Positions 27,283 through 39,566 of a stretch of 64,000 nt of DNA are shown piece by piece. Position 1 is the first letter of the stretch; each line of letters opens with the position of its first letter. This DNA comes from Malurus cyaneus samueli (Eukaryota > Chordata > Aves > Passeriformes > Maluridae). A model generated the notes under the pieces. It was not told the origin of the DNA and did no database searches. It saw nothing but the letters and a program-made list of their open reading frames with translations. The DNA lies in assembly GCA_009741485.1 (NCBI GenBank), contig CM019238.1, positions 10,556,701 to 10,620,700 of the forward strand. The letters run 5' to 3'. Made by a program: the position numbers and the translations under genes.

Positions 27283-29527
27283 AATGAAATCCTCAGACAC
27301 CACAAATGAGACTATTCCCCTTACTACACTTGGCAAGAACCTGTTAAGTGAGCAGCTTTTCCTTTGGCAGCTGTGCCAGGAGGAATAAAATGAAATGGAA
27401 AGGGTGTGCCAGTATTTACTGACCGCACAGCTGCACTCACAGGCAGAGTTACAAAGTCAGTTCTTGACGTGCCTCCTGTGACAGCCAGGCTTCTGCTCAG
27501 TGTTCTAATTTCCTTGATGCCCTCTTCCCAATGTGTGATGTTCCTTTGAAACATCACTATTTATTCATTTGACAGTTGCAATGTCAATGACAGAGAATAA
27601 CTGTCTGGTACTTCACAAAAGTAAGTTGGAAGTGAAAAAGTCAAAGTTGCTGTTGGGTTTTGAATTGTCATCTCTCTATTCTACTCCAAGGAGGCTTTGT
27701 CCATCTGAAGACCCCCAAAATGACTTTCCGTATTCAGGTCATGTACATTAGATCATCTTCTGTTCTTCAACATTAATGCTTTTCTGACAAATCAGCAAGG
27801 AAATGGGAAGACTCTGTAGCCTGTAAGGCAATAGTGGTATTTTTGCTTCAGTCACTTGATTTGACATTTCCTTTGCAGAGAATCGGTCCAAAAAAAGCAC
27901 CCCCGCTCCTCCCCTTAGCCTCTTTTGACTCTAAGTAGAGCTTCTCACCTGTATTTCTGCCTGCTTTCTTTGATACTTCTAAAGCATCACCCTGAAAGTG
28001 AGAATGGGCCTAATGGGGGAGTTTCTTGTCTTTGATTCTGCTTTGGATCTGAAAGGCAATAAAGAAGATTTTCTAAATCCCCTCTTATCTCTACCACTTC
28101 AAGCCACTCTCAAATGAGCAATGCAGAACACTTCCAATTAAACCCCAGGCAGAATTTCGGACGACCTTCAGTGTCCATGGGCGTTCACTGTCCTGCAAAC
28201 CTCCTCCACACTGTTGAGACTAAAACTGATGTACTTCCATGGAAGAGGGAGAGAGAGTGAGGTGACTGAGCAGGTGTGATATGACTCTAAATAATCATAG
28301 GAGACCTTTCATCTATTTCTTCACTCTTGGGACCTTCAGAGTTTTAACAACCAAAATGGAAGCAGGGGGCTCTAAACACAGTTGAGAGTTTTGTGTATCA
28401 GGTTTCTGTTCACCTGCAACTGGACAGTCATCTGCTTTCAAAACGTGGCAGCTTAGATAGCTAATGAGTCGCCTTTTTAGGAGAAGAAAAGGATATCAAG
28501 CCACATTTTCGACATTCTTAAAACCTTTTGTTGCAAAGTAGTGGCAGTTTTGAAAGAGAAAAGCAGTTACTATATAACAGGTAGCCAGAAAGAAATACAG
28601 ATAATTCCATGGACAGCTTTGTGCTTACTCAAATCCTTCCTGCCAGGGAGGTGACAGAGGTTTGACATTTGTAAATGATGTGACAAAACAACCATTTTCT
28701 TTCCTGTGGGTGGTGATAGGGCTCTGATTACAAAGCTCAGTTCTGGAGGCACAAGCACAATTGAATGAGAAATACTCTGCTTTCCTAGACTTTTTTATAC
28801 TTCAGAAGAATTAGTTCAGGACACTAACACAAATATATTTGATATTATTTTGTGTTTTGGAAGAACAGCAATCCAGAATTCTCTTTTTCTTTTGTCCCCT
28901 AGTGACTGACTAACTCAGTTTTCTTAATAAATTGTATCCTGGAGCACTTGTTAAGAAAGGCAGCTGCTGAGTGCTGCTGGTGCACCCCTGTGTATCCCAA
29001 GGAAAACACGTACAAGATTATGATGGCACTGAGATAATAATGGTAATGATTGGTCGAAATCACAGAAGGGATGAGACTCTGGAGCAGCTGGGGCAGTCAG
29101 TGCGAGCATCACACATCTGCTGAGGGTATAGATAGCCCATAGGTGTCAGGTATGTAAATACAGCATGTGTTTCTGTGAGTACATAAATTCCCAGGGAACT
29201 GCCCATATCAGTGCCTTGCTAATAGCCTGCTAATTGTGTGCTGGTTTTTATTGATCGTGAAATTTCATACAGTCAAGATCAGTTTCCTGAGTAATGCCTC
29301 TGGCATTTGTTAGTACCCAATATAATGATTGATCTTGGGTCATCCTGTTTGGTACTGACAACATTGCAAATATTTAGTGATCAATACATCCCCAAATAGT
29401 GCTTTAGTGTGATACTCTTGGATGCAGATATGTCTCATAGAAGCAATAGAAACTGCAGGAGATGCTCTGAAAGTGCAGGAAGAAGGGACAATGTTGGGGT
29501 CAATCTCAGTTTGGAACAGATTTGAGC

Positions 29528-29889
29528 TGCAGGTCGTGTGACCAGGGAGGAGCTATTGACATGGCCCTGCCTCGTGTGTCAGGCTGTGATTGGTTAACAG
29601 AGCTCATAGACCCCACCTAACCAGAGATGTGATGGGCTAAGAGGGTTTGTGAGCGGTGACCCTGCAGAGCAAACAGCCAATGGGTGCTCAGCCCAGGAAA
29701 ATTGAAAGTATAAAGAAGCACAGCTTTTGGAGACTGAAGGATTTCTTTGAACTAGCTAAAAAGATTTGTGTCCTCTGTCCCCCAGTGTCACAGGCCAAGT
29801 TTTCCTTCCCTGACCCTCACATGCCCATGGGGTCCTGCAGAGCTGTGTTTTTTCCCTGGGCCTGTGAGAAATAAAACATTTGTATTTCA
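29528..29889 (+). mobile_element. Candidate solo LTR or retro-promoter-like module
   Basis: In order the block shows an inverted CCAAT box (29589-29593), a CCAAT box (29677-29681), a TATA box TATAAAG (29709-29715) and a polyadenylation signal AATAAA (29870-29875). This is the layout of a retroviral LTR U3-R. If it starts with TG at 29528 and ends with CA at 29889, it is flanked by the 4-base direct repeat GAGC (29524-29527 and 29890-29893), as expected for a target-site duplication. Weak points are the lack of longer TGT/ACA inverted termini, a very short U5 after AATAAA and a duplication short enough to arise by chance. No gag/pol/env coding is present nearby. Confidence 0.35.
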
Positions 29890-31542
29890 GAGCTAGAGTC
29901 TTTTCAGAAAACAGTTTGGTGGGCATTCTATTGAAGTATGTCCCCAAATTCTGGTTTGGATTGGACAGTAAATTCCGTCACACTTCAGTGGAGGTGGTTT
30001 TGCCATAATTTTTCCAAACAGCACTGCCTATGCATGAATCCTTCTAGGACTTCCTCAGCTACCCAGTGTAGCAATGAAGAGAGAGGGATCAGTGGTGATC
30101 CCTTCCTTAGACTCAGTGCCCTGTTTCAGGCTGACAGCATCTGATCTCAGTCCCTGACAACTGTGCTTCCTGAAGGGGAACTGAAATTTGTTATTCTTTT
30201 CTATCGCTGAAACCCAAAGAGTTAAAATAAAACAGAAGTCAGACTCCAAAAATGCATGAGAGGGTTTTAATATATATCTAAATGCCAGAACAGTCTTCAG
30301 GCATTGTTGGACACTTCATCGTACTTGAATTAGCTCACTGAACTTCAGTTTCCTCTCTAACCAACAGGATAAAGCCAAGCATTCTGCTCTACATCCATGC
30401 CACAAGGAGGCCAAGCATTAGAGCACCAGTCTATGAAAAACCTTATAGAGTGGGATCCCAATGCAATCCCAAGAGCAGGCATTGGCACTTTTCCATCTTC
30501 TGAAGCTTCAGCATTATTGGATTTTCTGCAGAGAATATGATTTAAAGCTAAATTGTTTCTGCCTTTCAGCTCAAGCCTGTCCCCCACTCTGCTGGTTGGT
30601 ACGATGGGTGAAGGAGAGGGGACATGTCTGAGGTACCCAAAAATGTGAAGGGAGGATCTAGGTGTGTTGTTGTCCCAGTCTGCCTCTTCCCTTTGTTCTC
30701 TGCTTTGGACGCAGTGCATTGTTTTTCAGCTCATGGGAGATGCTCAGTAAGGTTTGCAAATGGAAGAATGACTCCAGCCTGCCCCATGTGGTCTTGTTCA
30801 TCACAAATTGTACTGCAAACTCAATCAGATGCTGTTGCTGTAGCATGAAGTTGTTCTGGTTCAAAGGGAAGTTTTGGGGTGCACTGAGGACAGAATCATG
30901 GCTCTTGGTCTCCACTTGAGTTTTTTTAGTCCCCTTTGAAGTTCTACAGCCTTGTGTCTTTTCTTGCAGTAAGCATCAAAAGCCAGTGTGGTTCTGGCTG
31001 ATATCATTAAGATAAGCGATAGGCAGTTGTGTGCTGAGCAGCTCCTGCTCCCTGAGGTCACAAAGAAACCTTAGCAGCAGCCTGCATTTCACTACCACTG
31101 CCTGCCTGCCTGCTGCTATCCCTTTTGATCCCTTCTATCATTTGGATAACCTTGCTGAAGCCAACAGGCTTAATCACATCAAGGTTACCTCAGTATAGCA
31201 CTTTCACTTGTCCTCTTGGGGCCAGCCCTGTGGATATTTGTGTCCAAAATGAATCCCAGAATATGGAGGTTATTTTAACCTCTGTATGCAAAATGATCCA
31301 CCACCTCCAGATGGGAGATATTGTTAAAAGTCTCTGTGAAAATTTTTTAGTTGTTGGAAGAGGTGAAATTACAGCCCTGTGCTCATGATAGGGAGTAAGA
31401 GTAAAGTGGGTTGTAACATTGCAATAGCTTATTTTCCTCAGTCTCATGTGAAAAGGAGAATCTCTCAAAGCCCTGGTGGCTGGCACATAGACCATCCTCT
31501 CTCTCTAAATGAGAATGTTTTTTTCTGCTTGCCTTTTTAAGT

Positions 31543-31570
31543 TTTGGATAAGGCTCTTTGGATAAGGCTC
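31543..31570 (+). repeat. Perfect 14-bp tandem duplication
   Basis: TTTGGATAAGGCTC occurs at 31543-31556 and again at 31557-31570 without a mismatch, which looks like a recent local duplication. Confidence 0.95.
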
Positions 31571-33099
31571 AAATCAGCACTCAGATACCCAATTAGAGCC
31601 TGGCATTGTGACTCCTCATTATGATAGAAGAGTTGCTACCATATGTAGCAAAAGGCATGGATGCATCAAGAAAGACAAAGATGGTTTCCTTGGACTTGAA
31701 GACCTACCTCTGGGAAATTCTGGAGTGACAGAAATTAAATACACTGCAAAAGCAGTAAGATCCTTTTCTTCCTTCCTTAAAAGCAAATAAGTTTTTAAAA
31801 AACAAGGATCATTGTAATTGGTCACTGGCTGTCGATTTGACTGAACAGGCATAACTGCTTGGATTGTTAACAAGGGCTCTGCCAAACAGGGATAGGGAGG
31901 TGCATGGAGAATTCCCCCAAGAAGAAGTGAATGGATCCTAACGAGAACTACGAGGAGCAGTATGTCATGTGGTGACACACTCTGTGCAGGGTTGGATTCT
32001 CATTACTACAAGCCAAGTCATGTAGAACTTGTAGTTTGCCCTTTACCATAATTTATGTCCACTGGGCCTCTAGGCAGATTCATAAAAAATGGCAACCAAT
32101 CCATATCTATCATGTTTTATGTTTGGGCAAAGAATCTGGGTATTACTTTTATTAAGTTCCATGAAATATCTGCTCTTATATTCATCATGATAGATGACTC
32201 TGCCAAAGTTTTATTTTAAAGTGGGTTAGGGGCAGTGTACAGAAGGGGGGATGCTAAAGGAGAGAGGGATGTTGAGTGCAATTTTTATTTTACTGAGGAC
32301 AAAGAAGTCATAAACCCTTCTTGCCTTGGGGGGAGTATATGCAAGAGACTCTCTGGCATAGCCAGAGCTATCTATAACAGGATAATATTTTCTGCAAGGC
32401 TTCTTAAATACATTTTGCCAATGTAAATTGATCCTGACAGAAGCCTTCCTGTCACCATGATGTTCTCTCTTGATCAGAGCCTTCCAGCTGTGCTGAGATT
32501 TGCCAGATTTAAAATCTCTCCTGGGGACTGACAGGGTCTTTTGATATTAGATGTCCGAGTATGTAGCAGTACCTGTCTTCCAAAATATATTTACTATCAG
32601 GTATAGGGACTGCAGATAGCTTATTCCTGCCTAATCACTACTTTAAAAATACTTTGTGACTGAAGAGTTTTCTCCAGGAGCAGATAAAATTAGCTAGAAG
32701 GTTTCCATTTGCTTACCTTATTAATCTGGTATTCTTTTTCATTTTTTCAAAAATTCAATGTACAAGTAGCCAGCACTTAAAAAATCTGCAAGCCCTGGAG
32801 AGGGTGGTACGGATGTGTTACTTGCAAGCTTCTTAAAATGAGATGTCATAGGGCTGAAAACAGCTGCTGGGGCCAAGGCTGTCAGCGAGTCCACAGAAGA
32901 CAAGGGTAGATGGCTGCTGAGGGAACACTCTGCTCTCTTTGTGTCTTCAGTTTTACACCAGAGCTTTTCTGAGCAGTGGAGCAGAGATCCTAGCCCATTC
33001 CCCATTCCCAGACACTCAGCTTCTTTCCAAATGCACTCTCATCAAAGCACGAGTTAATGGGCATAGGGCAAGGGTCAGTAAAACACCTTTATGAGCAGG

Positions 33100-33152
33100 G
33101 CTAGGGAGAGATGGTCTTGATGACCCGTTCTAGCCTTAAAAATTTCTGATGC
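33100..33152 (+). mobile_element. Possible old CR1 tail
   Basis: AGATGGTCTTGATGACCC followed by GTTCTAGCCTTAAAAATTTC resembles the tail of older CR1 subfamilies (pattern GATGA-C, CCCTTCTGGCCTTAAA). It is only about 50 nt and lacks a clear terminal 8-mer repeat. Confidence 0.4.
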
Positions 33153-36013
33153 CTGCAGAAGTGCACCTATCAGAAGAGCAAATCAGTATTAGACAAGTGA
33201 ACTCCTCGTTGTTAATAAAACCACACAGAATTAAATAGCAGGAGGGAGATTCAGTTTTCAGCCTGAATCATATCTGCTTAGAGAGGCAGCATACTATGTG
33301 GGAGACTCCTGCAGATTTCTAAGACCTCATTTCTTGGATCAACCCGAGCATTATCATGTTCAATTCTTGTACTCTATCCATTGTGTAATTTCACAATAGC
33401 TGCTATTCACATTTTACACCACAATGTGTGGTAAATTCAGGTCAGTGTCTCACAAAGAACAGCAGTAATGATGTTGCTTTATCTGCAGTTGTTTAAGGAA
33501 ATAAGAAAGGCAACATGCAACACCAGTGAGTGTCCTTCCTCTGCTGACATGGGGAATGTGCAGAAATCCACAGTATTGACACAAATGGAGGTCAAATTTG
33601 TGTTTTCTTGCAAAATACAAGGTGAATAAATAAATAAATCACTAAGTGTTTTTTTTCAAAATTGTAGAGCAGTATCGTGCCTAGCACCCTAATCTGGGAA
33701 ATGCATGTCTTTGGAAGGGAATCTTCAAATGTTCTGAAGCATGTATCATCTACTTTGCAAGTATTAGCAGGAGTGAGACTTTTCTTGCACAGTTTTATCC
33801 TTCCTTTTTTAATAAAACAGAATTCTGAAATGCATCATTTAAAGGATTGAGGGATTTGCTAGCTAAATGTATTAACTGTGTACTGCTCTAGGATTGAAGT
33901 GTTGGTCTTCTTGGGACAAGAAGTAAGGAATGGTTGCATTGTTCTGCAAGACGAGGACAAAAGTATTAGGCCAGGTCCTCTGAGGCTGGACATCCTGGTC
34001 TAAGGAGAAATTGCATTTCACAGAGTAGGTGGATGCTTCTTTGGAAAGACAGCAGCTCCAAAACCTCTCACAATGCAGCCAAGCATGGTTTTTCTCACTG
34101 CCTCTTAAGGTAGCTGCTAGCAGCAGTCTTTGGTACAATGGAACCAGGCTATTGCTTCTCTCCTTGAAGCAAAGCTCATAACTTTCCCCTTCTTTGCTCT
34201 CCTGCATGGATGAGTGGTAAGGAGCAGCCTTTTGGCTGTAAAAAACATTGGGTAAAGTAGAGACTCTGTCCCACAAGAAAACCTGCTCGCTTCTGTCTTC
34301 CTTCTCTGTCCCACAGCCAAATGGCTGTAGGCATGAAGCAGACGTTGTGTGCTTTGGTGCTCTCATAAGTGCCCTCAAACACAGGCCACGTGTGTTCACT
34401 GACATCCTGAGATGCCATCTCTAACACACTAAAATTTTAAATACTAGCAGTCAGCACAAAATGGAGTTTTGGCTACCAACCTTCAGTGCGGAGAGGCAGT
34501 GGCCTGATTTGGCCTGCCTGAGTCAGGACTGAGATTCCAAATCCCAGTCACAGCCTTTTAAAATTTAAGCATCACTTGTACTGACAAATTGCTTTCTAAA
34601 GTGAAAACGTAGTATGAGAACAGCTTGTTGGAGTTCCAGCAGGAACAAAGAGGCGCACCTCGTGTGCCTGTAACAGGATTGAGGGGATGATTCATGGCTC
34701 CTAATCATTGCTTATTGTAAATCTAATCTTGGGCTCCTGGCAGGGTGTGGAGTTGTGCCTATAGGTAAACCCGAGGAAGATCTGGGGGCAGAACCACACT
34801 TTTGTGCTGTTCAGGAGGGTGTGGGGGGCTCAGGTTGGCACCTGCCCCAGTGCTTTTCCTCCCTTTGGGAACAGATTGTTCAGTGTAACAAACTCTGGAG
34901 GAAATAAAGAATAGAAGCAGCAGGTAGATCTGTGATTCTGTAAAGCAGCAGATTCAGGTGTTGAACCTAAAGAACCTGGCCAGCCTGGCAGAGTGGTTCC
35001 CACAGTTAATTTCCTCTTTTTTGTGCTACTGATTTTTCTTTTCGTGATGTTTGAAATTGGGAACACTTTGTTCAGCTTTAGTAGCCAATGGCAATAAGCT
35101 ATAGAGGTGACACTTTGCAGAGATTTAGGGCCAGGGGAAAGAAAAGGTGTGAGAAACTGAAATGACAGGGTTGCATTGGTGACTAGTGATGTGGAGGAAG
35201 GAAATTTTTACCTGGTGTGCTTTGATGAGTAGTTAGAGGAGGAAACCGTCATAGGCAGGAAAATCTTTAGAGGCTGAGTTCGCACGTCTGGAGCACATCT
35301 GGTGTAAAACAAAAGAAAATCGAATCATTTCTGTTTTAAATGAGTCTCTTTGGGAGATTGTTATTATTCTCTTTTTCAAGGTGGAGACATCTGAGCATAT
35401 TTTCATCTGGGAGGGACCCACTATCAACTGCTGATTACAACTCTGTGTCTGTGCATGGGAAGTAAGCTACAAACATGATTCACGGTGGTTCCATCTGTCT
35501 CCTGTGATCACAGCAGGGCTCACTCCTCAGGTTTTTATGTGAAATTGAATTCACTGAAAGCGTGATCATGTTTTTGAGATCTTACCATTCAGTCTGTTTG
35601 CAACCAAAAGCTTTATTGTGTCAACTGTCCTCATAAGGCTTCTCTTCCTTTCTGTTCAGCTGTGGTCCTAGAGTGCAAACAGTGTATTTGTTTGCTTGGG
35701 AGTAAAGATATATTTTCATTTTATTAAGAGAATATTTTGCCATCACTGAAAAACTAGACTTTTCTAGAACTCTAGCATATTTAAAATGAAAATATTGTAG
35801 GGCTATGGGGAGCTAGGATAATTATGATTGAGCTAAAATGGGTCCCGTCATGCTCTGGAATGACTCACAGTATCCTTGGACTTCTGGTGTTTCTCTCAGT
35901 TACCCCAGCTCGTATTACTTAGGTTGAGGGATGTATTGGAACAACTGTGCAAAAAAACCAATTTCCCTTTATACAGGGGTGGATGAGGGGAAAGATGGAG
36001 GGAGAGAGTCTGA

Positions 36014-36069
36014 GGATGGATGGATGGATGGATGGATGGATGGATGGATGGATGGATGGATGGATGGAT
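36014..36069 (+). repeat. (GGAT)14 microsatellite
   Basis: Fourteen uninterrupted copies of the tetranucleotide GGAT span 56 nt. A perfect array of this length is likely to be length-polymorphic. It explains the artefactual Ser-Ile-His-Pro and Met-Asp-Gly-Trp repeat frames on the two strands. Confidence 0.98.
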
Positions 36070-38496
36070 ACACACCACAAGGTGTCTGCAGGCTCTGATG
36101 CAGCCCACCAGCCCCTGGCAAAGCTCCTGGCCCAGCAAATAAGGCCTGCCAACACCCTGCCAGACACTCAGGTTTCCCTGCCCTGTGAACCAAACTCACA
36201 CTAAAGGCAGGCGACTGTCAGGATGGAGACTCTGTGGTGCCTGGGAAGTGCCTCAGGGCCAGGAAGAAGAAAGGAAAAGCAGTGAAAAGCAGGGCAGGCA
36301 GCAGCATTCTGTTGGACTATTCACACACTTCTGATTGCTTTTGGGTTGGAGGTTACATAAACCTTGTCTTCATGTTGTCCAAAGTGGAATTTCTTTCTGT
36401 GAAACAGACTTTCCCCAGGCACTGGTGAGGCTCATGGGCTCAGATTTGGTGGAAGTGCTGCTCTGGCTCTGTTTGTTTCTCTGCACAGCCATGCACGTCA
36501 GCCTGGCTTTCACTTCATTTCCATGTGGGCAAGCAAAAAGCACCATCACAGAAGCTCTGAGCAGCTTGCAGATGACTCGACATGACAAAAGCAAAGTGCA
36601 GGGTGCCAGCAGTCAGTATCTCCCATAAACTGCCTGTCATACTCTCCTCTCCTTTGTATCTAAAGCCAACCAAAAAAGCAGGGCAGGCAGTGTCAGGGGG
36701 GCAGACTGCTTGGGACTCCTTCTCCTGGTGGGGCAGGCCATTTCAGGAGTGGCTGTGCACAGAGGGGCTGACATTTCTGGACTGAAATGGAGCAGCAGTA
36801 ACATATAAAGCAGAATATTAAGAGGCCTTCTGTGAAATCCCAAAGTACATGAACCATACCTAAGAAAAGAAGCTTACTATGCATTCCCAAGGCAATGCAG
36901 ATGTACTATTGGAGATTCAGGCTGTAGGAGGGCTGACTCTGGAGCTAGGGGCAGAGGGGAGCAGAGTTCAGTCAAGATTCCTGTCAGAGGTAAGTTATTG
37001 TCTTTTTTGAGCCTTAGCCCAAAGAAGAATGAATCAGCTAAGGAAATAGTTACTGTTTTGACAGACAAATAAAAGGAATTAGTTCAGACACATTAGTTCT
37101 CAACAAGATAGCACAGGAGACAATTATCCAGACAGAAAGAAAATTTTACCCAGCCTTTTCTGTCTCTAATACTCAGCAGAGTCAGCAGAAGAAGACCTAG
37201 AGAAAAACCTCTCTGACTTCAAAGTGCAACAGCCCCCTCAGGGCAGCTATCAACTCTTCAAGGTATCACCCTGCTCTGGGAACTCTCTGCCAGTATTCCT
37301 CTGGGTGTTAGAGTGGGAAATAACAGCAAAGCACTGCCATGTTCATGTCACCCTGTGCTGGAGAAATAGTGCCTTTACTGAATTTGAAAATCCATTCTGG
37401 ACTACAGCAGGTTTTTTTCTGTTGTATTCATCTCTATTTTGTATTGCTACATGAGCTTTTGAGAACATACACAGCATCCCTTTAAAAATCCTTAGAAGAG
37501 CCATTCTGTTGGGGGACAGGGTTTGCCTCAGCCTTTTGCCAGCCCCAGGCATGGCTTTATTGAGTGCTCTGTGGGGTAGCAGATGCACATCTCTAAAGGC
37601 CAGTCCTTTGCTCTGGCTCCTGCCCATCTGTGTGTAATTAGACCATGGCACTTCCAGATGATCACAATTACCTGGGTCCCTGCCTCATCTGGAGTGGTGG
37701 CAGGAGCTTTCCCAGGGGATGCAGAGTAAGCCTCTAACCTTCTCTACTTAATGCAGGGGTGAAGGCCACGTAAAGGTTTCTGGCGTGAGAAGAAAAGCTC
37801 AAATAACAATCTTGACACTGAAGTGGCCAAGGTTTCACATTAGACCTTGCAGGGAGCAGCTTAATTTCCTTCTTGGCGCTAGCACAGCGAAGAAAAGAGA
37901 TAAGCAATAAAGAAGAGCAAAGCTTTTCTCTCAGGAGGGTTTTTTTTAAGATCCTGCTCTGAGCTCCTAAGATACTGCCTTATATCCAAACACCACTGTG
38001 GGCAAGACATGAAGGGGGACTGTTCAGAGGCTCTGGGACTCATCAAATCAAAGCTGCTTTCTGTGGGATACAGCTCTGTGTGCCAAGCTGCTTCCAGATG
38101 CTGGGGGAAAGGACAGGCTTGAGTTTTTACCTGGGCTGGGCAGGGCTCACTCAGGCTTTGCTGCTGTGAATAACAGGGCTGATAGCACTGTCCACGGGGT
38201 AGGCAAAGGCCCCTATTTCCTGATTCCTCTTTGGGTTTGAATTGCAGATGGTATTTTTGAGATCATCCACGTAGGTTCACACTAAATTCTCAGGAGATTG
38301 CTCTCAATAAACATGTACTCATAACAAGGCTTTCACAGATGGAAATTCACATTGAGTTCCCCACAGCAGGGTATGTAGCTTCCCTCTTCTCAATAGATTT
38401 CAGGCTCAAATTCATAACATCTTCCTGTAAGTCTAGAGTGGACATGACATGCCTCTCCTCAAGAGCTGATGGGGGGATGTGGGCAGAGATGAAGGA

Positions 38497-38519
38497 TATT
38501 TATTTATTTATTTATTTAA
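38497..38519 (+). repeat. (ATTT)n short tandem repeat
   Basis: About five to six units of TATT/ATTT lie at 38497-38519 in a locally T-rich stretch. Confidence 0.9.
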
Positions 38520-39545
38520 TTTTTGGGGCTTTATTCTTTCAAAAACATTTTCAATCCATGCATGTGCTTTGCATAGCACACAGAAGTCTGAGGATCTCTT
38601 GCTCTGAGCCCACTTTCATGACCTGTGCCATTTGCCATTTGTGCCATTTGCTGTAGCCTTTGGGAACCCACAACCAAGCAGTGTCACCACCTGGGAAATT
38701 CCAAGGCAATGGGGCCACTTTAGGGTAAATTTGTGTTCCCCTCCTTCCCAGTGTAGTCCCACAAACACGAGATGTGGTCTTTGCTTCACCTCATGCTGCT
38801 TCTTGGAATTCCCACTTTTTCTCTGCAAGTGTTGTCACATCACCATGAATTTAAAAAATGTTCCCCTTCGCAGGAGTTTCAGCTTGGGCCAAGGAAGTGG
38901 GGGTTTTGGGATTTTTTTTTTATAATTTTTGATAGTCCTGAATTATTGTCAATCAGCAATGCTGAGAATGGGGGTAAACTAAGTAGATATGGGGAAGCTG
39001 AAAATTAAGTAAATATGGGTTGTGCCTTCATTGTGTGTAAAGATTCAGCAGACAAAAAAAAAAAGGTGATGGGGCAGAATTCAGGAGTTGTGAATTACAG
39101 ATTTCATGGTCTGGCACTCGCCTAGGGAAAAATGAGACTATTAGTTTCCTGTGAAACTAAAATTACATTTAATATGTGGTTAATGTGAATACCATCAGCT
39201 GAATGCAAGGGAAGAGGCTTAGGGTAAATCTGAGTCCTCACTGCTAATAGGTTTAGGGCAATCAGTCCATTGACTTCAGTAAATCAAATCTGTCACAGAA
39301 AAAATAACACGGTCATTTTCAATGTGACACTTGGCTGAAGTGATAGATTGTGTCTCAAATTACTGAGCACAAGGAGATGTCACTATATCTCTTTAGAAAG
39401 AAGTAGTTTTAACTCTGGGAAGTTGTCTGAGTTGATTACATTTATTATGACTGTTGCATTCCTGAGTCCCTTTTGTAGATTTTTTGTCTTGGTTAAAAAA
39501 TTCTTAACCTAAGGCTTTCAGAAAAAAAAAGCTGCAAACAACAAA

Positions 39546-39566
39546 AACCAACCAACCAACCAACCA
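39546..39566 (+). repeat. (CCAA)5 short tandem repeat
   Basis: Five CCAA-type units lie between A-rich flanks. Confidence 0.92.

Larger units (their letters stand above)
20361..29527. other. Intronic, no gene seen outside listed sites
   Basis: Apart from the 23.0-23.5 kb patch and the 27.27 kb palindrome, it contains only T12 tracts (21538-21549, 25981-25992) and an inverted octamer at 23599-23606. A 145-codon minus frame (21127-21564) has no recognised domain. Confidence 0.75.
29890..36013. other. Intronic, no supported gene
   Basis: It holds the 14-bp tandem duplication (31543), a possible old CR1 tail (33100) and the longest open frame of the window, 177 codons on the minus strand (33872-34405). 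That frame begins with a true ATG but has no recognised domain, signal peptide or splice context. Confidence 0.7.

Noticed and set aside
35896..36204. Frames encoding Ser-Ile-His-Pro and Met-Asp-Gly-Trp repeats
   Set aside because: Pure translation artefacts of the (GGAT)14 microsatellite.
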